Shown here: piece by piece, positions 22,940-30,296 of the stretch
How positions within the stretch are numbered: position 1 is the first letter of the stretch
Layout: the number at the start of each line of letters is the position of its first letter
NCBI RefSeq assembly: GCF_041262565.1
Contig: NZ_JBGCCJ010000001.1
Location: 1,550,001-1,614,000, forward strand
DNA from: Leifsonia sp. EB41
GTDB lineage: Bacteria; Actinomycetota; Actinomycetes; Actinomycetales; Microbacteriaceae
Length of the DNA: 64,000 bases
Direction: 5' to 3'
Program-made: the position numbers and the translations under genes
Notes under the pieces: model-generated
What the model was told of the DNA's origin: nothing
The model's database searches: none
What the model saw: the letters and a program-made list of their open reading frames with translations, nothing else

Positions 22940-23755
22940 TCAGGCGCGGACGCGCTCGTCCTCGTCCTCGTCGAGGCCGGCCGCGACCGGGACCGGCGTG
23001 CGGTCGCGGCCGGACACGGTCAGGTACACCACGAGCGCCAGGATCGCGGCGAGGAAGATCAGGCTGGTCACGATCGTCCCGAGCCCGAGGCCGCCGTCCG
23101 AGGTCGGCTGCGAGAGCAGGTCGCCCAGCGAGGCGCCGAGCGGACGGGTGAGCACGTACGCGATCCAGAACGCCACGATCGCCCCGAGCCGGAACACGCG
23201 GTGCGCGACCGCGACCAGCGCGATCGCGACGGCGAACACGAAGACCGACACCAGGTAGCCCAGGTCGAGCTGCTCGGCCACCAGGTCTCCGGCGGCCGTG
23301 CCGAGCGCGAAGGTGAACAGCACCGCCAGCCAGTAGAACGCCTCCCGGCGCCTGGTCACGATGTCGTGGATCGACAGCGTGCGCTCCACGCCGTACCAGA
23401 CCGCGAACGTGGCGATCAGCGCGACCGCGAACACGCAGGTGGAGACCACCAGCGGCACACCGAGGCCGTCGGTCAGGTTGTCGGTGATGAGGGTGCCGAC
23501 GATGCTGATGAGCACCACCGTCAACCAGTAGACCGCGGGGATGTAGCGGCGGCTCCGGAACTGCACCGCGAAAACGACCAGGAAGACCACGGCCATCACG
23601 ACCGAGGTGAACTGGGTGCCCAGGTGGAGGCTGGAGGCCAGCAGGTCGGCCGCGGTCTCACCCACGGTCGTGGCCAGGATCTTGATGGCCCAGAAGGAAG
23701 CGGTGGGCTCCGGGACTTTGTTCTCGCGGACGGCGGGATGGTTCGGCTCGGTCAT
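22940..23755 (-). CDS. COG4705-type integral membrane protein
   Basis: A 271-residue polytopic membrane protein with about eight helices. It starts after a polar N-terminus with KILATTVGETAADLLASSL; related GT.AGDL and G.SLGDLL segments recur (TAAGDLVAEQLDLG, PLGASLGDLLSQPTS), the repeat pattern of the COG4705 family of uncharacterised membrane-anchored proteins. The C-terminal 20 residues are acidic. ATG 23755 follows AAAGGGAG at good spacing. Function unknown. Confidence 0.8.
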   Translation of the reverse strand: MTEPNHPAVRENKVPEPTASFWAIKILATTVGETAADLLASSLHLGTQFTSVVMAVVFLVVFAVQFRSRRYIPAVYWLTVVLISIVGTLITDNLTDGLGVPLVVSTCVFAVALIATFAVWYGVERTLSIHDIVTRRREAFYWLAVLFTFALGTAAGDLVAEQLDLGYLVSVFVFAVAIALVAVAHRVFRLGAIVAFWIAYVLTRPLGASLGDLLSQPTSDGGLGLGTIVTSLIFLAAILALVVYLTVSGRDRTPVPVAAGLDEDEDERVRA

Positions 23756-23886
23756 GGGACTCCCTTTCGGAGGTTGGATCGACTGATCGGGTCGGACCCC
23801 TCGAACGCTAGGGACGGCCCTCCAAGCCCGCGCTAAGAATCGTTCCGGCGCACCCCCGTTCCTCTGAGCTTCCTCAGCCGCGTTTC

Positions 23887-23923
23887 CCCCCTGTTCACCC
23901 GATGGGGGCCCGTGAACGGGGGA
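23887..23923. promoter_or_regulatory. Inverted repeat upstream of the propeller-like gene
   Basis: CCCCCTGTTCAC and GTGAACGGGGGA form arms with one internal mismatch around a 13-nt spacer, about 60 bp upstream of ATG 23985. It may be an operator in this divergent-type gap. Confidence 0.4.
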
Positions 23924-23984
23924 CACCCTGCCTACCGTGGAGGCGTCTCCCCCGGACACCGCCATGCCCTCGAAAGGAATCCCC

Positions 23985-25088
23985 ATGCCGTTCCCCGCGC
24001 TCTCGCGTACGCGCGCCTGCCTCCTCGTCGCCGGAATCGCCGCGACCACTGCCGTCGCCGGTGCCGCGCTGCCCGCCGCCGCCACCACGTCCAGCCCCGC
24101 GCCGGCGCACTCGTCGTTCTCGGTCCGCTCGTTCCCCGCGGTCGGCGCCGAGACCGGCCCGGACGACATCACGCGCCTCGGCGACTCGATCTACGTCACT
24201 TTCCAGAACGGCGTCGGCCCGATGGGGGAGGGCGCTCCGTCCGGGGCGACCGCCTCCACGATTCAGCAGTACAGCCTCGCCGGCGTCGCGGGCCGGTCGT
24301 GGTCGGTCACCGGCAAGGTGGACGGCCTCACTGCCGACCCCGAGCACCACCGGCTGCTGCTGACGGCCAACGAGGACGGGAACTCCAGCTTCCTGACCCT
24401 GGACCCCACGCGCTCCACCGCCCCGACCCGCTACGCGTACCAGGGCCTGACGCACGGCGGAGGCACGGACGCGATCTCGGTCTCGCACGGCTCCATCATC
24501 GTGAGCGCCTCCAACCCGACCGTCCCGAACGGCCCGGCCGCCTACCGGGTGGCTCTGCAGGGCACGAACGCGGTGCTCAGCCCCGTGCTGTTCGACAACA
24601 GCGTCGGCACCAGCGCCAACACGGCCACAGCCGGGAAGCCGGTCCAGCTCGCCCTCACCGACCCGGACTCCAACACGATCGTGCCCCGCTCCAGCGCCCG
24701 CTTCGGCGGCTCGTTCATGCTCGACTCGCAGGGCGACCAGCAGCTGTTGTTCCTGAACCCGTCCGTGCGGGCCGGGGCCGGACACGGCATCCAGGTGCTC
24801 TCGGTCGCCCAGCCGCTCGACGACACGGCCTTCGCGACCGCGTCGCGCCGCACCCTGTGGGCCACCGACCCGACGCACAACGCCGTCGACGAGATCACGG
24901 GACCGTTCACGCCGGGCGAGGCCGTCTCCACCATCACCCCGGACAGCGGTCCGACCTCCCTCGCCCGCCTCGGCCTCACCGACGGCTCGCTCACCCCGAT
25001 CCCGGGCCTCGGCTCGGTCACACCGAAGGGCCTGCTGTTCACCAGCGCCGCGCACGGCGAGGACCAGGGCGACCAGGACGACCAGTAG
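23985..25088 (+). CDS. Secreted propeller-like protein, function unknown
   Basis: A 367-residue secreted protein with a signal peptide (Arg near residue 8, hydrophobic core to about 35, cleavage after AAA near 33). The mature part shows short repeated blocks, each with a strand then a G/D-rich turn: DDITRLGDSIYVTFQNG, QYSLAGVAGRSWSVTGKVDGLTADPEHHRLL, GGGTDAISVSHGSIIVSASNPT, GSFMLDSQGDQQLLFLNP. This is typical of a beta-propeller. It ends in an acidic tail EDQGDQDDQ. ATG 23985 is preceded by GAAAGGAAT. No enzymatic motif is recognised. Confidence 0.7.
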   Translation: MPFPALSRTRACLLVAGIAATTAVAGAALPAAATTSSPAPAHSSFSVRSFPAVGAETGPDDITRLGDSIYVTFQNGVGPMGEGAPSGATASTIQQYSLAGVAGRSWSVTGKVDGLTADPEHHRLLLTANEDGNSSFLTLDPTRSTAPTRYAYQGLTHGGGTDAISVSHGSIIVSASNPTVPNGPAAYRVALQGTNAVLSPVLFDNSVGTSANTATAGKPVQLALTDPDSNTIVPRSSARFGGSFMLDSQGDQQLLFLNPSVRAGAGHGIQVLSVAQPLDDTAFATASRRTLWATDPTHNAVDEITGPFTPGEAVSTITPDSGPTSLARLGLTDGSLTPIPGLGSVTPKGLLFTSAAHGEDQGDQDDQ

Positions 25089-25098
25089 TCGCACCCGA

Positions 25099-25139
25099 CG
25101 CTCCTCCTGGCCGAGACATCGCTCCGGCCAGGAGGAGCG
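25099..25139. terminator. Bidirectional terminator hairpin
   Basis: Arms CTCCTCCTGGCC (25101-25112) and GGCCAGGAGGAG (25126-25137), extended by two outer pairs, lie between convergent stops. Confidence 0.7.
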
Positions 25140-25146
25140 AGCCTCG

Positions 25147-25578
25147 TCAGTGCACGACCGACGCCCGCAGAGCAAGCGCCCGGGCGCCGACCACGACGTA
25201 CAGCACCGCGGCCGCGACGAAGCCGGCCGACATCAGGAACGACAGCCACGCGCTGCCCGACATCATCGTCCCGACCCCGACGAGGAAGGTCAGGACGATC
25301 ACGACGAACGCGGCGAGAGCGGCCCGCTTGGCGACCCGTTCACGCCGGGCGGTCAGCCAGACCCGCACCGCCACGACGATCACCCCGATCCCGACGAGCG
25401 CGTGGAGGCCGAGAACGATGCCCGCGACGACGCGCGCGGCGCCCACGTTCTCCTCCGGGCTGCCGAGGAGGTTCGCGCCCATCCCGAGCAGGAACTGCAC
25501 GGCGAGGGCGCTCAACGCCTCCCGGGATCGGCGGACGAGGTCGGCGGCAGGGGCGGGAGAGGTGGGCACAGCGGACAT
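25147..25578 (-). CDS. Four-helix membrane protein, hypothetical
   Basis: A 143-residue membrane protein. After a polar Pro-rich start there are four hydrophobic segments (about residues 22-40, 50-72, 84-103 and 112-133), with basic residues (TARRERVAKR) in the middle loop. No family is recognised. ATG 25578 follows GAAAGGGACTCCC, nearly the same leader as the COG4705 gene at 23755. Confidence 0.65.
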   Translation of the reverse strand: MSAVPTSPAPAADLVRRSREALSALAVQFLLGMGANLLGSPEENVGAARVVAGIVLGLHALVGIGVIVVAVRVWLTARRERVAKRAALAAFVVIVLTFLVGVGTMMSGSAWLSFLMSAGFVAAAVLYVVVGARALALRASVVH

Positions 25579-25673
25579 GGGAGTCCCTTTCACTGGACGG
25601 ATCGCAACGTTCGGCCCATCCTCTTCCGGCGCGCGAACGCTGTCATCCGGCCGGTGGAGTAGGTGCGGTTACT

Positions 25674-25683
25674 CTCCCGGGAG
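25674..25683. promoter_or_regulatory. Short palindrome upstream of the S4 gene
   Basis: CTCCCGGGAG is a perfect 10-bp palindrome within ACTCTCCCGGGAGTAG, 20 bp upstream of the S4 protein ATG and close to its likely -35 region. Confidence 0.3.
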
Positions 25684-25690
25684 TAGCGGC

Positions 25691-25696
25691 TAATCT
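25691..25696 (+). promoter_or_regulatory. -10 box of a probably leaderless transcript
   Basis: TAATCT ends 7 nt before ATG 25704. A GTAGG just before the ATG is too close to act as ribosome site. Confidence 0.45.
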
Positions 25697-25703
25697 ACGT
25701 AGG

Positions 25704-25931
25704 ATGACGAACCAGCCTCGCGCAGACGACATCTCGATCGGCGGCGACATGATCCGCCTCGGGCAGTTCCTGAAGTTCGCCGGGCTCCTCGACTCCGGCG
25801 GGAACGTGAAGGAGGCCATCATCGACGGCTACGTGACCGTGAACGGCGAGGTCGACCGCCGGCGCGGACGGCAGCTCCAGGTCGGCGACGTCGTCGGCTT
25901 CGAGGGTCGGCTCGTCCGCGTCTGCCCGTGA
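25704..25931 (+). CDS. S4 RNA-binding domain protein (YaaA/RlbA-like)
   Basis: A 75-residue single-domain S4 protein. The core is IRLGQFLKFAGLLDSGGNVKEAIIDGYVTVNGE followed by RRRGRQLQVGDVVGF, the two-helix plus hairpin arrangement that binds RNA helices. The family resembles YaaA of Bacillus and small S4 proteins linked with ribosome biogenesis. A leaderless mRNA is likely. The Smr gene follows after 36 nt and may be co-transcribed. Confidence 0.85.
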   Translation: MTNQPRADDISIGGDMIRLGQFLKFAGLLDSGGNVKEAIIDGYVTVNGEVDRRRGRQLQVGDVVGFEGRLVRVCP

Positions 25932-25967
25932 GCCCGCACCCGACCCGCCCGGGTGCAGGATGAGCAG

Positions 25968-26222
25968 ATGAAGCTGACGCTCGACCTGCACGACATCTAC
26001 AACCGCGGCGGCGACATCGATCGCGCACTGAACGGGATCATCGCCGAGGCCGTCGCGAAGAAGGCCCCGCTGGTCGAGATCATCCCGGGAAAGGGTTCAG
26101 GCGCGCTGAAGAAGCGCGTGCTGCGCTTCCTCGACCAGCCGGAGATCAAGGCCCAGTACCACCGGGTCGAGAAGGACTCGAAGAACTTCGGCCGGGTGTT
26201 CGTGCACTTCCGCTGGAAGTAG
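25968..26222 (+). CDS. Smr-domain protein
   Basis: An 84-residue protein that is essentially one Smr domain. It opens LTLDLHDIYNRGGDIDRAL, the DLH motif of the family, and continues LVEIIPGKGSGALKKRVLRFL, where the (I/V)-H/P-G-K-G-x-G-x-L block is diagnostic; the His of HGKG is replaced by Pro. Smr domains bind or nick nucleic acids, for example at collided ribosomes. ATG 25968 has AGGA about 10 nt upstream; GTG 25953 is possible. Confidence 0.8.
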   Translation: MKLTLDLHDIYNRGGDIDRALNGIIAEAVAKKAPLVEIIPGKGSGALKKRVLRFLDQPEIKAQYHRVEKDSKNFGRVFVHFRWK

Positions 26223-26228
26223 CGCCGC

Positions 26229-27302
26229 CTACGCGCTCAGGCGCGGGTAGTCCGTGTAGCCCTCGGCGCCCGCCCCGTAGAACGTCGCCGCGTTGGGCTG
26301 GTTCTCCGGGTGCTCACCCTTCCACCGCTCCACGAGGTCCGGGTTGGCGATCGCAAGACGGCCGACGGCCACGGCGTCCGCGTGCGCATCCTCGACCAGC
26401 GCGATCGCCTCGTCCCGCGAGGTGACCGAGCTGAACCCGCTGTTGACGACGAAGGGGCCGCCGAAACGCTCGCGGAGGTCCTGCACGAGAGCGCCCGTCG
26501 GCTCGCTGTGCAGCACGCTCACGTAGGCGAGGCCGAGCGGCGCGAGCCCGTCGACCACGGCCTCGTAGGTGGCGGTGGCGTCGCCGAGGTCGGTCTCGAA
26601 GACGTCCTGGATGTTGTGCATCGGCGACAACCGGATGCCCACCCGCCCGGCCCCCACGGCCTCCGCGATCGCCGACGTCACCTCGACCACGAAGCGCGCC
26701 CGCGCCTCCGGGGACCCGCCGTACTGGTCGTCGCGGACGTTGGAGACCGGCGAGAGGAACTGGTGCAGCAGGTAGCCGTTGGCGCCGTGCACCTCCACCC
26801 CGTCGAGGCCTGCGGCGATGGCGTTCGTGGCCGCGGTGACGAACTCGTCGCGGACCGTCGCGAGCTCCTCGGTGGTGAGCGCGTGCGGCACCGGGTAGGC
26901 GACCTTCCCGGTCGTCGTGCGCGTCTCACCATCGATCGCGACGGCGCTCGGCGCGACGATGCGGTCCGTCCCGTTGATCAGCGGGTGCGAGACACGACCG
27001 CTGTGCATGAGCTGCATGACGATGCGGCCGCCCTTGGCGTGCACGGCGTCGGCCACCGCGCGCCAGCCGGCGATCTGCTCATCGGTGACGATGCCGGGCT
27101 GCCCCGGGTACGCCCGCGACTCGTGGCTCGGGTAGGTCCCCTCGGTGATGATCAGGCCCACGCTCGCTCGCTGCGCGTAGTGTTCCGCCACCAGCGGCCC
27201 CGGGATGCCGGCCTCACCCGAACGCGTGCGGGTCAGCGGCGCCATCACGACGCGGTTGGGAAGGTGGAGGTCGCCGAGCGAAACAGGGGAGAACAGATCC
27301 AT
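26229..27302 (-). CDS. Alkene reductase, Old Yellow Enzyme family
   Basis: A 357-residue FMN-dependent ene-reductase of the NemA/OYE type that would reduce activated C=C bonds with NAD(P)H. It starts LFSPVSLGDLHLPNRVVMAPLTRTRS (FMN and substrate site), then has MQLMHSGRVSHP, GVEVHGANGYLLHQFLSP with the conserved His-x-x-Asn catalytic pair, and ends with VNSGFSS and ADAVAVGRLAIANPDL for phosphate binding. The length is typical. It is monocistronic; its stop is 6 nt from the convergent Smr stop. Confidence 0.93.
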   Translation of the reverse strand: MDLFSPVSLGDLHLPNRVVMAPLTRTRSGEAGIPGPLVAEHYAQRASVGLIITEGTYPSHESRAYPGQPGIVTDEQIAGWRAVADAVHAKGGRIVMQLMHSGRVSHPLINGTDRIVAPSAVAIDGETRTTTGKVAYPVPHALTTEELATVRDEFVTAATNAIAAGLDGVEVHGANGYLLHQFLSPVSNVRDDQYGGSPEARARFVVEVTSAIAEAVGAGRVGIRLSPMHNIQDVFETDLGDATATYEAVVDGLAPLGLAYVSVLHSEPTGALVQDLRERFGGPFVVNSGFSSVTSRDEAIALVEDAHADAVAVGRLAIANPDLVERWKGEHPENQPNAATFYGAGAEGYTDYPRLSA

Positions 27303-27453
27303 CGAGGCATGCCTTTCGGTGTGCGGACACGTAAGCGGTCGGTATCTGCTGCGCGGTGGGCGCAACCCTGATCCGAACAGCGCCTGCGCGCGCACTATTC
27401 CTTCGCGGGTCTCGCGCACTCCATCGAGGTGCCAGATGACCCGACGGGAATGC

Positions 27454-28587
27454 CTACGGCGTCGGCGACGGCGACGGCGTCGGCGTCGGTGTCGCCTGCT
27501 TCCCCTGGGCGATCGCCTTCTCCAGAGCGCTGATGGTGGCGGCGTCGACGGCGCCGGTCGGCTCGACGCCGAGCTTGGTCTGGAACGACCTGAGCGCGTC
27601 GGTCAGGGCCGGAGTCCAGACACCGTCCACCGGCCCGTCCCAGAACCCGGCGAGCTTCAGGGTCTGTTGAACGGCGGCCGTGGTCGCGGTGTCCTGCTGG
27701 GCCGCGGCTCCGCCGACCGCCAGGAGCTTGCTCTGGAGTGCCGCGGCCGTCGCCTTGTCGAGGGCGCCGGTCACCGGGAGCCCGCTCTCCTTCTGGAGCG
27801 CCTCCACCGCCGCGGCCGTCTGCGGCCCGTACACGCCGTCGATCGCGCCGGTGTAGTACCCGGCCGCGGCGAGATCCTGCTGCAGCGTCGTCACATACGC
27901 GCTCACGGCGGCCTGGGCCTGCTCGGTCTGGGTCGCCGGCACGCAGCCGGCGTCGACGAACAGCCGCAGCCAGGAGAACTCCAGGGCGACGGCCGCACTG
28001 TTGAACTGGACGGAGGCGTCGGCGAGCGGCGTGGTGTCCGTGATCGCACTCTGAGCCGCGGCGAATTCGGATTCGGCCGTCTTGACCCGGTCGACGGTCG
28101 CTGCCGGAGCGAGCGGGGTGGCGGACGGCTGCGGGGTGGCGGACGTCGCGGGGGTCCCCGACGGACCGGCCTTGGCCCGCTCCAACGCGGCCCGCGCGTC
28201 GGCGAGCTCCCTCTGAGCGGCGACGAGCTCCGCTTGGGCCGCGACCGCCGCCTCGGCACCATCCAGGGCGTTGTCGCGCGGCTTGGCCAGGTCGGAGCCG
28301 GCCTTTCGGACATCGCCGACGGTGGGCGTGGTCTGCGTGAAGACGTCGCCGTACCGATCCAGCGCCTGGAGGTACGTCCTGCTCGCCGTGCAGAAGCTGT
28401 CGGAGGCGGCCTTCATCGCGCTCTGCGCCTCCGTCACCGCCTTCTCCGCGGCTGTCACCTGAGCCTGCGCACGGTCGACGTCCGTGACCTCGCCGGAACA
28501 CCCGGCGAGCGCGAGCACCGCCACGGCCGCGGCGGCGATCACGATCCGTCCCCCCGCGTTCAGCGTTCTGCCGAAGTGTTCGCGCAT
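27454..28587 (-). CDS. Peptidoglycan-binding lipoprotein with coiled coil
   Basis: A 377-residue lipoprotein: lipobox LAGC with Cys30, then a long helical/coiled-coil segment rich in Ala, Glu and Lys (about residues 35-140), a Pro/Ser/Thr linker, a helical stretch, and two PG_binding_1 domains (about 225-290 and 300-365; TGAIDGVYGPQTAAAVEALQ and DGPVDGVWTPALTDALRSFQ). The tail is a (Thr/Ser-Pro)n repeat. It probably anchors in the membrane and grips peptidoglycan, perhaps as an envelope spacer. No catalytic domain is seen. Confidence 0.85.
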   Translation of the reverse strand: MREHFGRTLNAGGRIVIAAAAVAVLALAGCSGEVTDVDRAQAQVTAAEKAVTEAQSAMKAASDSFCTASRTYLQALDRYGDVFTQTTPTVGDVRKAGSDLAKPRDNALDGAEAAVAAQAELVAAQRELADARAALERAKAGPSGTPATSATPQPSATPLAPAATVDRVKTAESEFAAAQSAITDTTPLADASVQFNSAAVALEFSWLRLFVDAGCVPATQTEQAQAAVSAYVTTLQQDLAAAGYYTGAIDGVYGPQTAAAVEALQKESGLPVTGALDKATAAALQSKLLAVGGAAAQQDTATTAAVQQTLKLAGFWDGPVDGVWTPALTDALRSFQTKLGVEPTGAVDAATISALEKAIAQGKQATPTPTPSPSPTP

Positions 28588-28759
28588 CAGGCTCCCTCAG
28601 CTGCGGGGAGAACGTAGCGCTTGGGGCTCCCCCTGGCTGGACCGTCTGCGGCTGCGCCCCTGCGAGCCGACGGTGTCCTTGCTCTCCGGCAGAATGGTGC
28701 GTCCGCTCGTCGGCATTCGGCAAGAGTCCAGTTTTCTTTCACCGAACCCACTGCGCGGC

Positions 28760-30076
28760 TCAGCCGAACCGCAGCCCCCATCGGGACGGGGCGACCCGGT
28801 GGATCTGCCGGTAGAACGCCGTCCCGGACACCACCCCGAGCGCGATGGCGACGATCGAGCCGAGGATGGTGAAGAGGCTCAGCGAATCGAGTGCCAATCC
28901 GAGCACCCGTTGCGTGAGGCCGATCAGCCCCGCAGCTCCCGGCACAAGGAGCCAGAAGGCCGGGAGGAAGCAGACCACGGCGGGCGGCGCTCCGGGGAGG
29001 GCTTGCAGGAGGTACGCCACCAGTGTGAGAGCGAACGCACCCACGAAGCCGCCGAAGACCGCCGGGAGGGCCTGGGCGGTCAGCACCTGTGCCGCGTACG
29101 CGATGAGCAGCGTGAAAGCCAGGTAGAAGATGGACCGGCTGGGGCCGCAGTAGTAGAGATAGAACCCTGCGGCGAGAAGGATGACGCCGACCCACGGCTC
29201 GAGCACCCCGAATCCGGGCTCAGGTGCGAAGAGCGCCGTCGAGGGCGAGAGCCCGGTGATGCTTAGGGCGGCGACGATCCCCGACGCGAGGAGGCCGAGC
29301 TGCGTCAAGCCGTACACCAGGCGACTCGAGCCGGAAACCATGTCGCCCGATGCGAGCTCCTGGATCCCCGTCGTCAACGCAGCGCCCGGCAGCAGGGTCA
29401 CCATCGCGGGGACGAGCACCTGAAGCGGAATCGCGATGAGGTGTGCCTCAGCCGCCGTGAACACCAGAAGCGCCGCGACGAAGGACAAGAACACCGGCAG
29501 GATCGTCGCACCGAACGAACCGGGCCGGACTGCCAGCTTGGCAGCGCCGACCAGGGTCCCGAGGACGAACGCCCCGACCATGCTGTCGAGCTGGGCACCG
29601 AGAAGCACCAACGCCACCCCGGCCGCTGCGACGCCGTGACCGACGACGCGCACTCCGGCGGGGAACCGCGGCGGCCGCGCGAGCGACTCCTTGAGGCTGG
29701 CGATCCCCTCCTCCGCCGTGAGTTCACCGCGCTCTGCCGCGAGCACGAGGCGATACACGTCCGCCGCACGGTCGAAACGGACTTCGCTGGCGAGCGGCGT
29801 GATCGCCTGCATGCCGCGGTTCTCCACCCCGGGCAACGAGACGATCATCACCGTCGGCAGCACGACGATCGACATCCCCGGGTGACCGAGCGCGGTCGCC
29901 ACCGAACGAAGCGTGCGCTGGATGTCGGTGGTGGCGACCCCGATCGAGAGGAGCGCGCTGCCGAGCCCCATGAGAAGGGTCTGCGTCGTCGACGGGTCGT
30001 CGCTCGTGCTCGCAGTGTCGACCCGCGGCTCACGCCACCGCCGGACGAACTTGCGCCACGCTCGACCGATGTCCAC
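28760..30076 (-). CDS. thrE: Threonine/serine exporter, ThrE family
   Basis: A 438-residue membrane protein combining the two parts of the ThrE family: an N-terminal DUF1212 domain (soluble part plus helices; GLGSALLSIGVATTDIQRTL, GHPGMSIVVLPTVMIVS) and a C-terminal DUF3815 domain with about ten helices in total. Corynebacterium ThrE exports threonine and serine by proton antiport. I chose GTG 30076 because GGGAG lies 6 nt upstream; ATG 30151 would add 25 residues. A site similar to the 38-kb LacI operators lies about 110 bp upstream. Confidence 0.85.
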   Translation of the reverse strand: MDIGRAWRKFVRRWREPRVDTASTSDDPSTTQTLLMGLGSALLSIGVATTDIQRTLRSVATALGHPGMSIVVLPTVMIVSLPGVENRGMQAITPLASEVRFDRAADVYRLVLAAERGELTAEEGIASLKESLARPPRFPAGVRVVGHGVAAAGVALVLLGAQLDSMVGAFVLGTLVGAAKLAVRPGSFGATILPVFLSFVAALLVFTAAEAHLIAIPLQVLVPAMVTLLPGAALTTGIQELASGDMVSGSSRLVYGLTQLGLLASGIVAALSITGLSPSTALFAPEPGFGVLEPWVGVILLAAGFYLYYCGPSRSIFYLAFTLLIAYAAQVLTAQALPAVFGGFVGAFALTLVAYLLQALPGAPPAVVCFLPAFWLLVPGAAGLIGLTQRVLGLALDSLSLFTILGSIVAIALGVVSGTAFYRQIHRVAPSRWGLRFG

Positions 30077-30185
30077 CGCAGGCTCCCATCCCTCGATTCG
30101 GCATGTCCACCTCCTGCCCGACGCCCGGCAAGATCCTGCTTCGCCAACCATGCCCCAGCGGCACGGGTCGAAGATCCCGATTGTA

Positions 30186-30197
30186 GTTACCGATAAC
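30186..30197. promoter_or_regulatory. LacI-type site 1 (carbohydrate regulon)
   Basis: GTTACCGATAAC, reading GTTATCGGTAAC on the other strand, matches the sites around 38.4-38.6 kb. It lies between the divergent ThrE and secreted-enzyme genes, next to a minus-strand TACAAT (30180-30185). Confidence 0.5.
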
Positions 30198-30215
30198 AAT
30201 AAAGCGGCAGTTTCG

Positions 30216-30244
30216 TTGAATTCACTAGCGTTATCGATGATGCT
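30216..30244 (+). promoter_or_regulatory. Possible promoter of the secreted multidomain enzyme
   Basis: TTGAAT (30216-30221), 17-nt spacer, GATGCT (30239-30244). The -10 is weak. The second LacI-type site GTTATCGATGAT (30230-30241) overlaps spacer and -10, as expected for repression. Confidence 0.4.
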
Positions 30245-30296
30245 ACGCGTATCGTGACTCTCCTGTCCCTGCCCGATGAAGTAGCGAAGGTAGACC

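Noticed and set aside
27303-27453. GGTCGGTATCTG upstream of the OYE gene as a further LacI site
   Set aside because: Only the GGTCGGTATC part matches the regulon motif, the left half is missing, and it does not overlap a convincing promoter.
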